Source: Stenotrophomonas chelatiphaga (GTDB lineage Bacteria; Pseudomonadota; Gammaproteobacteria; Xanthomonadales; Xanthomonadaceae). Taken from it: a stretch of 64,000 nt of DNA. The notes beneath the pieces are model-generated. The model searched no databases. It saw only the letters and a list, made by a program, of their open reading frames with translations, and had not been told where the DNA came from. A program made the position numbers and the translations under genes. Shown here in pieces: positions 1 through 8,243 of this stretch (within the stretch, counting starts at the first letter, position 1; each line of letters opens with the position of its first letter). Where the stretch lies: the NCBI RefSeq assembly GCF_001431535.1, contig NZ_LDJK01000060.1, positions 1 through 64,000 on the forward strand, written 5' to 3'.

Positions 1-12
1 TCCGACGCCTCC

Positions 13-240
13 ATGTCCCCCGTCACTCTTCCGCTGCCGCGCATCTGCGTGATCAGCTTGCTGGCTGCCCTGCGGCTGGGCGCGGCGGGCTGCGAGCTGG
101 CGGAAGTTGCAGACATCGGTACCTGTCTGGAGCGGTTAGATGCGGAGTGCGGTGGGCGTGTTAGCGAGGCCGAGTACGTGCAGTGGATGATGTACGCCTT
201 CGGGCGCATGGATGCCGAGAGCGATGGCGTGCTGGGTGCC
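13..240 (+). pseudogene. Degenerate N-terminal fragment of an EF-hand protein (plus-strand copy)
   Basis: It begins MSPVTLPLPRICVISLLAAL, a damaged version of the signal-peptide start of the opposite copy. The calcium-binding loop that reads DADGDGRVSEAEY in the minus copy reads DAECGGRVSEAEY here, so it has lost Asp and Gly ligand positions. The frame stays open to 498, but after about residue 75 it is only the antisense of the other copy and has no protein-like character. I read it as a decayed, C-terminally truncated duplicate, not a working gene. Confidence 0.6.
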
Positions 241-447
241 ATCGGCATCCATCCGCTCGAAGGCGTACATCATCCACTGCACGTACTCGGCCTCGCTGAC
301 CCGGCCATCGCCATCGGCATCCATGCGCTGCAGATAGGTGCCGGTGTCGGCCACCTGCGCCTGCACGCCGCCCGCAGCGCCCAGCAGCAGGGCAGCCAGC
401 AGGGTGATCACGCGTCTGCGCGGCAGCGGAAGGGTGACGTCGGTCAT
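136..447 (-). pseudogene. Truncated EF-hand (calmodulin-like) secreted protein, minus-strand copy
   Basis: The 103-codon frame starts MTDVTLPLPRRRVITLLAAL, a plausible signal peptide, followed by one intact EF-hand loop (residues about 43-55, DADGDGRVSEAEY). A second loop begins at residue about 67 (MDADG) and is cut off at the centre of the inverted repeat. The remaining tail is antisense of the plus copy. EF-hand proteins of this type usually carry two or more loops, so the C-terminal part appears lost. The start codon faces the ABC ATPase gene across about 120 bases. It may still be expressed as a short protein, but I favour a broken gene. Confidence 0.55.
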
Positions 448-567
448 GGCGGCCTCCAGGCCGTGGTCCGGCGCGGGGTCGCCGCGGTGCAGACATGATG
501 GCCCCTGGCTTGGCAAACTGCATCCCTGCGCCGCCACGGCCGCGCTCCTTCCAGTCGGGAACCTGCG

Positions 568-1416
568 TTGTCCAGCCTGAATCCAGCCGCCGTTGCACCG
601 CCCGCAGCCGATGCCGCCCCCCTCCCGCCGCTGATCGAACTGGACCGCGCCAGCGTGATGCGCGGCCAGGTAAAGGTCCTGCACGGCCTCAGCCTGCGCA
701 TCGCACAGGGCCAGCACACCGCGTTGCTGGGACCCAACGGCTGCGGCAAGTCCACCTTCATCAAACTGATCACCCGCGAGCTGTATCCGCTGGCCCATGC
801 CGACGGTCACGTGCCGGTCAAGGTGCTGGGCCAGAACCGCTGGCAGGTGGACCGGCTGCGCTCGCAGCTGGGCATCGTCACCGGCGACCTCAGCAACAAC
901 CTCGCCGACATGCCCGGCCTGACCGTGGAACAGGCCGTGCTGACCGGATTCTTCGCCAGCTACGTGCTGCCAGCGTTCCGCGAGATCAGCCAGGACATGC
1001 GCGATCGCGCGCGCGCCACCCTGGCGATGAGCGGCGCGCTGGCGCTGCACGGTCGCACCTATGCAGAACTGTCGGCCGGAGAGACCCGTCGCGTATTGAT
1101 CGCCCGGGCACTGGTCAACCGCCCCCACGCGCTGCTGCTGGACGAACCGTCCACCGGGCTGGACCTGGTGGCCCGTCAGCAGCTGGTCGATACCATGCAG
1201 TCCCTGGCGCGCCAGGGCATCACGCTGGTGCTGGTCACCCACCACGTGGAAGAAATCATTCCGGAAATCGAACGGGTGGTGCTGCTGCGCGATGGACGCG
1301 TGCTGGCCGACGGTACGCGGGCCGAGCTGCTGTGCGATGCGCCGCTGTCCGCGCTGTTCGGCGGCCCGATCACCGTGCGGGAGCACGAAGGACGGCTGAG
1401 CGCGCACGCGCGATAG
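568..1416 (+). CDS. ABC transporter ATP-binding protein
   Basis: A 282-residue ABC ATPase. It has Walker A GPNGCGKS (residues 55-62), signature LSAGETRR (168-175), Walker B LLLDEP (189-194) and the switch His in LVTHH (about 225). No permease or binding protein lies next to it, so the substrate cannot be read from context. The overall form resembles stand-alone YlmA-type or iron-complex ATPases. The start is uncertain: TTG at 568 gives the full frame with a weak GGGAA upstream, and an in-frame ATG lies at 658, too close to the nucleotide fold to be the likely start. Confidence 0.85.
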   Translation: MSSLNPAAVAPPAADAAPLPPLIELDRASVMRGQVKVLHGLSLRIAQGQHTALLGPNGCGKSTFIKLITRELYPLAHADGHVPVKVLGQNRWQVDRLRSQLGIVTGDLSNNLADMPGLTVEQAVLTGFFASYVLPAFREISQDMRDRARATLAMSGALALHGRTYAELSAGETRRVLIARALVNRPHALLLDEPSTGLDLVARQQLVDTMQSLARQGITLVLVTHHVEEIIPEIERVVLLRDGRVLADGTRAELLCDAPLSALFGGPITVREHEGRLSAHAR

Positions 1417-1453
1417 CGCCGCGCGGCCTGCTGCCCCGGCCCCCTTTCCCGGA

Positions 1454-2659
1454 TCAGAACCGCAGCGCGGCAGCGCGCGACTCGACCGGTGCCATCCGGC
1501 TCTGGTCCTGCAGCTGCAGGTCACGCAGTTCATATGGCGCGCCAAACCCCGCCGGCAGCGCGGCCTGGTCGAACGGCAGCACCAGCATTCCATGCCCGGG
1601 ACCGTCGAACCACGCGGCGGCATGCGCCTGCGCAACGGGTTTCAACTGGCCATCGGCCGTGCTGGCGTACAGGGTGCCGCGGGCTTCGTAACGGCCGACG
1701 GCGGCCACCTGCAGCGGCAGGCTGACCTGCCTGCTGGCGGGATCCGACGTGGCCTGGCCGCTGAAACGCGCCGTCGGTAGCGCCACGGCGAAGGCGACCT
1801 TGCCATCACGCCGCACCCCCTCTGCCTCGGCAAACACCTGCAGCTCCCACAGGCCCTGCGTGGTGCCCACGTCGGCGGGAATGCGCACCTGCGCGCGCAG
1901 GCTGCCATCGGGGCTACGCAACAGGCGCTGCGGCCAGCTGCGGCCATCGGGCGCAACCAGCAGCGCTTCACCGCGCAGATCGCCGTGGCGGGTGCGCAAC
2001 CGCGCCGCACTGGCCCCGTCTTCCAGCAGCCGGGCCTGCAGCTGCACGTGGCCACCGGCCAGCACCTGCGCCTGGCTGGCCTGCACTTCCAGCCGCAGCG
2101 GACTGTTGGGCTCCAGCACCTGCACCACGTAGCGGCCCCGTGCCTGCGCGCTCTGCAGCCGGTAGACCCCGGCCGTGCTGCTTGCGCCGGTGCGCAGCAT
2201 GCGGGTGCCGTCGCTGACCGGCATGCCGGCATCGCGCAGCCCGCGCGCATCGACACCGCGGACCACGCTGCTGCGCCCGGCAGGATCACGCAGCTGCACT
2301 GCATCCGCCGACAGCGCCCGGGCACCCGGCAACGGACTGAGCTGGATCACCGCGTCCGATGCGGTCAACGGCAGCGCCAGGCCGTGCAGCAGCTCGGCTG
2401 CATCGACCTGCTGCCAGTAACTGCGGCTGATGGCAACGTACGCTGCGGGCGCCTGCAGCGGTTGCGCCGGGTCCAGCGCCCAGGCGAAGGCCAGCGGTAG
2501 CGGCTCGCTTTCGTCGCCGGTGGGCAACGGCGCGGCGATCAGTGCGGCCGGCACCTGGTCGCCCGCCGCGGCGGCGCGCAGCGGCTGTGCAGCCCCTGCG
2601 GACGCAGCGGACAGGATCGCCAGCGCGCCAAGGGCCAAACGGGTCGAGTGCATTCTCAT
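1454..2659 (-). CDS. Secreted DUF4785-like protein
   Basis: A 401-residue protein with an N-terminal signal peptide (MRMHSTRLALGALAILSAAS...). The remainder looks like tandem beta-sandwich modules without catalytic motifs. It resembles the DUF4785 proteins of Xanthomonadaceae, whose function is unknown. The ATG at 2659 is preferred over upstream in-frame codons because GGAG lies seven bases before it and the signal peptide starts there. It follows the alpha/beta hydrolase gene by 11 bases in the same direction, so the two are probably cotranscribed. A role as accessory, chaperone or inhibitor for that hydrolase is conceivable but is inference only. Confidence 0.65.
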   Translation of the reverse strand: MRMHSTRLALGALAILSAASAGAAQPLRAAAAGDQVPAALIAAPLPTGDESEPLPLAFAWALDPAQPLQAPAAYVAISRSYWQQVDAAELLHGLALPLTASDAVIQLSPLPGARALSADAVQLRDPAGRSSVVRGVDARGLRDAGMPVSDGTRMLRTGASSTAGVYRLQSAQARGRYVVQVLEPNSPLRLEVQASQAQVLAGGHVQLQARLLEDGASAARLRTRHGDLRGEALLVAPDGRSWPQRLLRSPDGSLRAQVRIPADVGTTQGLWELQVFAEAEGVRRDGKVAFAVALPTARFSGQATSDPASRQVSLPLQVAAVGRYEARGTLYASTADGQLKPVAQAHAAAWFDGPGHGMLVLPFDQAALPAGFGAPYELRDLQLQDQSRMAPVESRAAALRF

Positions 2660-2670
2660 GATGGTCTCCG

Positions 2671-3543
2671 TCACTGGGTCAGGTCGTTGCGCAGCAGCGT
2701 GCCCAGGCCGAAGCACGCGCGGCGGCTCTGGTTGTGGCTGAGCGGTTCAGCGCCCCGGGTGCGTGCGGTGTCGATGAACCACACGCTGCCGGCCGCCTGC
2801 TGGCTGCTGCAGTCGAGGAAGCCGTCCGAACACGACGACAGCCAGTTCTGCGTGAACTCCAGGCCGAGGTTGGCGGCATAGCCACCGCAGTAACTGTCGG
2901 CATCCGTCGGTGACGAATCGACATCGCTGCCGACCACCGCGCGGAACGGCGTGGGCAGTGCCGGACGTCCGGCGGTGCCATACAGGTTCTGCGCGTTGTA
3001 GGTGGCCATGTGGCCGACCTGCTGCTGGCGCACCGCATCGTTCCTGAAACCCAGCAGCCAGCCCAGCGACGTTTCGAAGGTGCTGCCGTTGATCACCGCA
3101 TCGGCCAGCGGCGTGCCGGCCGAAGACGGCGCCAGCGCGGTGACCTTGCGCACCGTGCGGATGATCTTCGGATAGCGGCGGTCGTAGGTTGGATTGGACA
3201 GGATCCAGCGCATGACGTTACCGCCGTTGGAATGGGTGATGACGACCAGCTGGGTGATGCCGCGGCGGTCGATGAAGCCGGTCAGCTGGTCGGCGAGGCA
3301 GCCGGCGGCTTTCGGCTTCCACATGTACTGATCGAAATCGCAGCTGATGACCACATGGTTGCGCCGGTCCGGCAAGCCCTGGCGCACGCTGTCGATGATG
3401 CCCGGCTGCCAGTAGTCGCGGGTGGCGTTGGTGTGCACGCCGGTGCCGTGCACGAAGGCCACGCCGATGACTTCGGCCGCCTGCGCCGGCTGCAGGCCCA
3501 GCAGCAGGGCCAGTGCAGAACTTCGTCGTGCGGTGCTGTGCAT
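2671..3543 (-). CDS. Secreted alpha/beta-hydrolase (lipase/esterase-like)
   Basis: 290 residues with a signal peptide ending near AQAA. The oxyanion-type segment VAFVHGTGVHTN follows directly. The probable nucleophile motif is THSNGGN, a variant of GxSxG in which Thr replaces the first Gly. Paired Cys residues near the C terminus suggest a disulphide-bonded periplasmic or extracellular enzyme. The first-codon region overlaps the divergent upstream area of the acid phosphatase gene at 3774. It is the first gene of a two-gene unit with the DUF4785-like gene. The substrate is unknown: lipid, ester or polyester hydrolysis would all fit the fold. Confidence 0.7.
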   Translation of the reverse strand: MHSTARRSSALALLLGLQPAQAAEVIGVAFVHGTGVHTNATRDYWQPGIIDSVRQGLPDRRNHVVISCDFDQYMWKPKAAGCLADQLTGFIDRRGITQLVVITHSNGGNVMRWILSNPTYDRRYPKIIRTVRKVTALAPSSAGTPLADAVINGSTFETSLGWLLGFRNDAVRQQQVGHMATYNAQNLYGTAGRPALPTPFRAVVGSDVDSSPTDADSYCGGYAANLGLEFTQNWLSSCSDGFLDCSSQQAAGSVWFIDTARTRGAEPLSHNQSRRACFGLGTLLRNDLTQ

Positions 3544-3773
3544 TTCGCTTCTCCGTGGTCGGCCGATCCCGCGCCGTTGGTGGCCTGATGCTCGGCGCGA
3601 TCACCGGTGAACGTCTGTGCGCTTCCCCGGGAAAAAGGACATCCCCGACATGTAAAAGCGGTTTGGGCTCATGCAGAGGACCATGCCGGTTCTGGCCGTA
3701 TGCGCGACGGACGCTGCGCAGGGCGAGCGCGACTGCGATCATTGACGGCGAGCCCCCTGTCCCGAGCCTGCCC

Positions 3774-4613
3774 ATGTCCCTGATCCCCCGCCTCGGCCGC
3801 GCCCTGCCCTGGCTTGCCGTCGCACTGTCCCTGGCGGGATGCACGGCCACCGCCAGCAGGCCGACCGCCGTTGAAGCCAACGTCACCACCAAGGCGGTGG
3901 GCTACCTGGACGCGGCCGCGGTGCCGGCCAGCCTGGCGTTGGTGCCGGCGCCGCCGGTGGCCGGCTCGGCCGGCTTCGCGCTGGACGAACAGGTCAGCCG
4001 CGAGGCACGTGCGCTGCGCGGTACGCCACGCTTCGCCCAGGCCACGCGCGATGCCGAACTCGGCTTCCCGGAAGGCGCCAACCAGTTCTCCTGCGCCATC
4101 GGCCTGGACGTGGACGCGCAGCGCACGCCGGCGCTGTACCGCCTGCTGGAACGCAGCCGCATCGATGCCAGTGCCGCCACCCGCGTGGCCAAGAAGCACC
4201 ACCAGCGCCCGCGGCCGTTCATGGTCAACGGCGAGCCGACCTGTACCCCGGAAGACGAAGCCGGCCTGCGCGGCAATGGCTCCTATCCGTCCGGCCATAC
4301 GTCGATCGGCTGGGCGTGGGCGCTGCTGCTGTCGGAAATCGCCCCGGACCGGGCCGATGCCATCATCGCGCGCGGACGCAACTACGGGGAAAGCCGCCTG
4401 GTGTGCAACGTGCACTGGCAGAGCGACATCCTGGAAGGCCGTTTCATGGGCGCCGCTGCCGTCGCCCGGCTGCACGACAACCCGATGTTCCAGCGCGATC
4501 TGCTGGCGGCACGCAGGGAAATCGACGCCGCGCGCAGGACCGGGCAGCAGTCCAGCCGTGACTGCGCGGCCGAGGAAGCGGTGCTGAAGGTGCGGCCGGC
4601 CAGCGCGCTGTAG
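3774..4613 (+). CDS. Class A acid phosphatase (PAP2 family), predicted lipoprotein
   Basis: 279 residues. The N terminus ends in a lipobox (LSLAGC, Cys23), suggesting a membrane-anchored periplasmic enzyme. The three PAP2 motifs are complete: K140-x6-R147-P148, PSGHT (172-176) and S207-R208-x5-H214-x3-D218, where His214 is the expected phosphohistidine. The family hydrolyses phosphomonoesters non-specifically in the periplasm. I place the start at 3774, where the signal sequence begins. The frame is open far upstream, but that stretch is unlike protein. A close paralogue follows at 4904. Confidence 0.88.
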   Translation: MSLIPRLGRALPWLAVALSLAGCTATASRPTAVEANVTTKAVGYLDAAAVPASLALVPAPPVAGSAGFALDEQVSREARALRGTPRFAQATRDAELGFPEGANQFSCAIGLDVDAQRTPALYRLLERSRIDASAATRVAKKHHQRPRPFMVNGEPTCTPEDEAGLRGNGSYPSGHTSIGWAWALLLSEIAPDRADAIIARGRNYGESRLVCNVHWQSDILEGRFMGAAAVARLHDNPMFQRDLLAARREIDAARRTGQQSSRDCAAEEAVLKVRPASAL

Positions 4614-4903
4614 GCCACCGTCCCAGTACGCCCCGGTGATCGCGCTGATCGCGCCCCTCCGCGCGCGATGACACCATCAACACGGTCGGCGTAAACGCAT
4701 CGTTCGCGCCGGTTCCTGCCGAGGCGTCAGGCAATCGGCTGCACGCCACAGGATTCCCGCCCGCTGCCGACCGCTGCGGCCCGCCCGCGCAGGGCCGTGC
4801 ATGCTCCGTCCACGTGCGGCTGCATCGCGATTGGAAAAATCCGGCCGACACACGCGTACGGCAGTGCAATGCTGCAGCTTCCATCGCAGCCGGACCCTTC
4901 CCA

Positions 4904-5734
4904 ATGACGCACCCCGGAACAGCCCTCATCGCGCGGATCAGCCCCTTCTTCCTTGCAACCCTGTCGCTGATCGCAGCTGCGTCACCGGTGGCTGCCAAGG
5001 TCACCGGCTACCTCGAACAGGCACAGGTGCCGGACAGCATCGCGCTGGTGCCCGCCCCCCCTGCCGCAGGCACGGTGAGCGCGGCGTTGGATGTGCAGGT
5101 CAGCCGTGAAGCGCTCGCGCTGCGCGGTACCGAGCGGTTTGCACAGGCCAACCTGGATGCCGACGATTCCTTCCCGAAGGGCCCGCTGCCGCCGGGCGGC
5201 AACCAGTTCAGCTGCGCACTGGGAATGGACGTGGACAGCACCCGGACCCCTGCCATTTTCAGCCTGCTGCAGCGCAGCCGCCGCGACGCCAGTGCTACCG
5301 CAGGTCCGGCCAAAAACCAGCATCTGCGCCAGCGGCCGTATGTGGTCAACGCAGCGCCCACCTGCACCCCGGAAGAGGAGGACAAGAAACGCGAAACCGG
5401 CTCGTATCCGTCTGGACACGGCATCGCCGGATGGGCGTGGGCACTGATCCTTGCCGAGGTGGCACCGGAGCGGGCCGATGCAATCTTCGCGCGGGGGCGC
5501 AATTACGCTGAAAGTCGCCTGGTCTGCAACATGCACTGGCCCAGCGATATCGTGCAGGCACGGTTCCTCGGCGCTGCACTGGTCGCGCGGCTGCACGACA
5601 ACCCGGAATTCCAGGCCGACCTGCTTGCGGCAAAACGAGAAATCGCAGCGGCACGCGCGACCGGTCGATCATCCAGCCGCGACTGCGCGGCCGAAGAAGC
5701 GGTGCTGCAGGTGCGGCCACAGAGCGCGCTGTGA
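4904..5734 (+). CDS. Class A acid phosphatase (PAP2 family), secreted paralogue
   Basis: 276 residues, clearly a tandem duplicate of the preceding gene. Its N terminus is a conventional cleavable signal (ending SPVAA) with no lipobox, so this copy should be soluble. It has K137-x6-R144-P145, PSGHG (169-173) and S204-R205-x5-H211-x3-D215. The Thr that normally follows PSGH is Gly here (Gly173), a change beside the catalytic His. An insertion near residue 92 (KGPLPPGG) and an acidic-basic loop near 158-164 also separate it from the first copy. The two copies are 290 bases apart with nothing recognisable between them. Confidence 0.87.
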   Translation: MTHPGTALIARISPFFLATLSLIAAASPVAAKVTGYLEQAQVPDSIALVPAPPAAGTVSAALDVQVSREALALRGTERFAQANLDADDSFPKGPLPPGGNQFSCALGMDVDSTRTPAIFSLLQRSRRDASATAGPAKNQHLRQRPYVVNAAPTCTPEEEDKKRETGSYPSGHGIAGWAWALILAEVAPERADAIFARGRNYAESRLVCNMHWPSDIVQARFLGAALVARLHDNPEFQADLLAAKREIAAARATGRSSSRDCAAEEAVLQVRPQSAL

Positions 5735-5743
5735 AATGAGAAC

Positions 5744-5763
5744 GGCGCGGAAGAATCCGCGCC
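5744..5763. terminator. Hairpin between convergent genes
   Basis: Perfect 8-base arms GGCGCGGA / TCCGCGCC with an AGAA loop, ten bases after the acid phosphatase stop and about 55 bases past the end of the receptor gene. There is no strong T tract on either side, so intrinsic termination would be weak. Its position between convergent genes supports a role in transcript ends. Confidence 0.45.
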
Positions 5764-5781
5764 GTGGATGTTCCTCAAGGC

Positions 5782-5810
5782 GGGGCGACCGTGGGCCGCC
5801 CCCCCGTTTT
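5782..5810 (+). terminator. GC hairpin followed by TTTT
   Basis: GGGGCG at 5782-5787 pairs with CGCCCC at 5797-5802 and is followed by CCCGTTTT. It would serve transcripts coming from the acid phosphatase genes. The loop repeats the GACCGTGGG theme seen in the local REP hairpins. Confidence 0.4.
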
Positions 5811-5818
5811 CAGGTCGA

Positions 5819-8086
5819 TCAGAACTTCGCGGTGAACTCCACGCCGAAGGTACGCGGCTCGTTGAGGAACCCGGTCAGGTTGTTGAAGTCGATCGCACCG
5901 ACCACACGCACCTGGTCGGTCAGGTTGCGACCGAACACGGCGACGTCGTACTGGCCGTAATCCCAGTTGTAACCCAGGCGCAGGCCGCCTTCCAGCGAGC
6001 TGCGGCTGCGGAACTCCGGCGATTCGTACAGGAAGAAGTTGACCTCGCTCTTGTACGCCCAGTCGGTGTAGACGTAGAACTCGCTGGCATCGGTGACCGG
6101 GAAGCCGGCACGCAGGGTCAGGTTGTGGATCCACTTCGGTGCCTGCGGCAGCGAATTACCGTTCACCAGCGCATAGGTACCGCCGTTGATCACCGTGGTC
6201 GGATCGGTGATGGTGCAGCCGCCGCCGCAGATCGCCACCGCCAGGTCGGGATCCTTGATCTCGGTGTCGTTGTAGCTGCTGCCCAGGGTCAGCAGCACGT
6301 TGTCGGTCAGATAGGCCTCGAAGTCGAGCTCGAAGCCCTGGCCGATGGTCTTGTCGGCGTTGAGCAGGGTGGCGGTGTTGTTGCTGCCACCGACGGCGAT
6401 CAGCTGCTGCCCATCCACGTCGTAGCGGAACACGCTGAAGCCCAGGCGCGCACGGCGGTCGAACAGGTCGGCCTTGATGCCGGCCTCGTAGGAAATCACC
6501 TTCTCCGAATCGGCCTGGGTCACGCCACCGAAGGCCAGTCGGCCCTGGATGGAGGGCGCACGGAAGCCCTTGGCCACGCGCGCGTAGGCGTTGACGTTGT
6601 CGGTCAGCGCGTAGACACCGCTCAGGTCCCAGCTGACGTCGTCGACATCGCTGTTGGCCACGTACGGCCCGCTGACCGGCGTGCCGCCGGCGACGGCCTG
6701 CAGCACGCTGGCAGTGAAGTCCTTCTTGTCCTGGGTGTAGCGCACGCCGGCACGCAGCTTGAAGCGGTCGGTGACGTCGAAGTCGCCGGAAGCGAACGCC
6801 GCCCACGCCTTGTTGCGCTGCTGCTGCACGGCATGGCCGCTCTGCGGATTGCCCGGGGTCAGCGAGTCGTAGTTGAAGCTGTCGATGGTGACGTCTTCAT
6901 CGAAGTAGAACACGCCGGCCTGCCAGTCGAAACGGCCCCACTCGTTGGATTCGACGCGGAATTCCTGCGTCCACTGGCGGTGGCTCGGCAGGCCGTCGGC
7001 CGATTCGGACGGGAACGGGATGAAGCCCGGGCCGTAGTTGCCGGCGCCCAGGAACGACGCGCCGTAGCCGCCGTCGATGTCGCCGTGGTTCAACGACTCG
7101 GCGGTTTCATAGCCGGTGATCGAGTGCAGGGTGACCCGGCCCAGGTCCCACTTCAGGCGCGCGCTGCCGCCCCAGGTTTCCAGGTCGGAGAAGTTCTGCC
7201 CGTCGGTGGATACTTCATCGCGGTCGAAGTTTTCCACCAGCTTGTTGCTGCCCGGCTGGATGATGTTGGCGCGGAACAGGCGCGCGGTGCCGTTGAGCTT
7301 GCGCTTGTGCAGGTTGAACAGGCCTTCGAAACCATCGCCTTCGTACAGGAACTGCACGCGTGCGGCGCCTTCGTCATAGCCTTCGAAACCCTGCGCCGGT
7401 GCGTTGCTGCGGGTGTTGGTCACCCAGTCGTCGCGGCGCTGGTAAAGGGCCGATACGCGGGCCGACCAGCGGCTGGTCAGCGGACCGCCGTAGGCACCCT
7501 GCACGTTCCAGGTGTCATAGCTGCCGTAGGCCACCTTGACGTAGCCATCGGCGTCCTGCGACGGACGTGCCGAATCGAACTTCACCACGCCGGCCGGGGT
7601 ATTGCGGCCGAACAGCGTGCCCTGCGGGCCGCGCAGCACTTCCACGCCGGCCAGGTCGAACAGCGGGAAGCCCTTCAGCAGCGGGCTTTCCTGCACCACG
7701 TCGTCATATACCAGCGACACCGGCTGGGACGCATTGAGGTCGAAGTCGGTGTTGCCCAGGCCGCGGATGTAGAAGCGCGGGAAGGCACGACCGTAGGACG
7801 ATTCGATGTTCAGGCTGGGCACGCGGCCAGCGAGGAAGCGGATGTCGTCACCGGCCGAACCGAGGACATCGAGCTTCTCTCCCTGGATCGCGGTGATCGC
7901 CACCGGCACGTCCTTGGCGTTCTCGACGCGGCGCTGGGCGGTCACGGTCAGCGCATCGAGCGCGACGGGATCCTTGCTGGCCGGAGCTTGCTGGGCAACT
8001 GCGGTCAGCGGCAGCAGGGCGGAGAGAGCGAGAACGAGCGGACGCACGACCGGTCGGCGGTCGTGGACGGAACGGTTCGGGGACAT
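5819..8086 (-). CDS. TonB-dependent outer-membrane receptor
   Basis: 755 residues with a signal peptide, a TonB-box-like LDALTVTAQRR, a plug domain (RFYIRGLG, VEVLRGPQGTLFGRNTPAG) and a beta-barrel ending in the outer-membrane signature Phe (FTAKF). The plug sequence is of the iron-complex/small-ligand type and not the oligosaccharide type seen later in the window. No substrate-processing neighbour points to a ligand. The chosen ATG (8086) begins MSPNRSVHDRR; a longer frame to 8143 adds a Pro-rich stretch that does not look like a signal peptide. Confidence 0.88.
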   Translation of the reverse strand: MSPNRSVHDRRPVVRPLVLALSALLPLTAVAQQAPASKDPVALDALTVTAQRRVENAKDVPVAITAIQGEKLDVLGSAGDDIRFLAGRVPSLNIESSYGRAFPRFYIRGLGNTDFDLNASQPVSLVYDDVVQESPLLKGFPLFDLAGVEVLRGPQGTLFGRNTPAGVVKFDSARPSQDADGYVKVAYGSYDTWNVQGAYGGPLTSRWSARVSALYQRRDDWVTNTRSNAPAQGFEGYDEGAARVQFLYEGDGFEGLFNLHKRKLNGTARLFRANIIQPGSNKLVENFDRDEVSTDGQNFSDLETWGGSARLKWDLGRVTLHSITGYETAESLNHGDIDGGYGASFLGAGNYGPGFIPFPSESADGLPSHRQWTQEFRVESNEWGRFDWQAGVFYFDEDVTIDSFNYDSLTPGNPQSGHAVQQQRNKAWAAFASGDFDVTDRFKLRAGVRYTQDKKDFTASVLQAVAGGTPVSGPYVANSDVDDVSWDLSGVYALTDNVNAYARVAKGFRAPSIQGRLAFGGVTQADSEKVISYEAGIKADLFDRRARLGFSVFRYDVDGQQLIAVGGSNNTATLLNADKTIGQGFELDFEAYLTDNVLLTLGSSYNDTEIKDPDLAVAICGGGCTITDPTTVINGGTYALVNGNSLPQAPKWIHNLTLRAGFPVTDASEFYVYTDWAYKSEVNFFLYESPEFRSRSSLEGGLRLGYNWDYGQYDVAVFGRNLTDQVRVVGAIDFNNLTGFLNEPRTFGVEFTAKF

Positions 8087-8243
8087 GGCGGTAGGCTGTG
8101 TTGGGAGGGGTGGTGGAACGGCGCTACCAGATAATTGTTGCAATACAACACGCTTGCCGCAAATGCCGCGCGTTCATGGCCGTCGCGGCGGCCCTCGCCC
8201 GCCCGCTAGACTCGGCGTTCCCGCACCCCTTGGAATCGCAGCG

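Larger units (their letters stand above)
13..447. repeat. Imperfect long inverted repeat holding two convergent EF-hand gene fragments
   Basis: The plus strand from 13 and the minus strand from 447 encode almost the same protein start and run towards each other, meeting near 230. The innermost 40 bases of each arm are exact reverse complements (163-202 and 258-297), separated by 55 bases. The outer parts of the arms are clearly diverged. The left arm may extend beyond the window edge. A transcript across the region could fold into a long hairpin. The divergence between arms argues against a simple sequencing or assembly hairpin, but an assembly error cannot be excluded from sequence alone. 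Confidence 0.85.

Noticed and set aside
448-1635. Minus-strand open frame running antisense through the ABC ATPase gene and into the EF-hand fragment
   Set aside because: Composition is that of a high-GC shadow frame. Only the last 103 codons (136-447) have protein character.
5768-8134. 788-codon plus-strand open frame opposite the receptor gene
   Set aside because: It is the antisense of a clear TonB-dependent receptor and has no recognisable domains; long antisense frames are common at this GC content.
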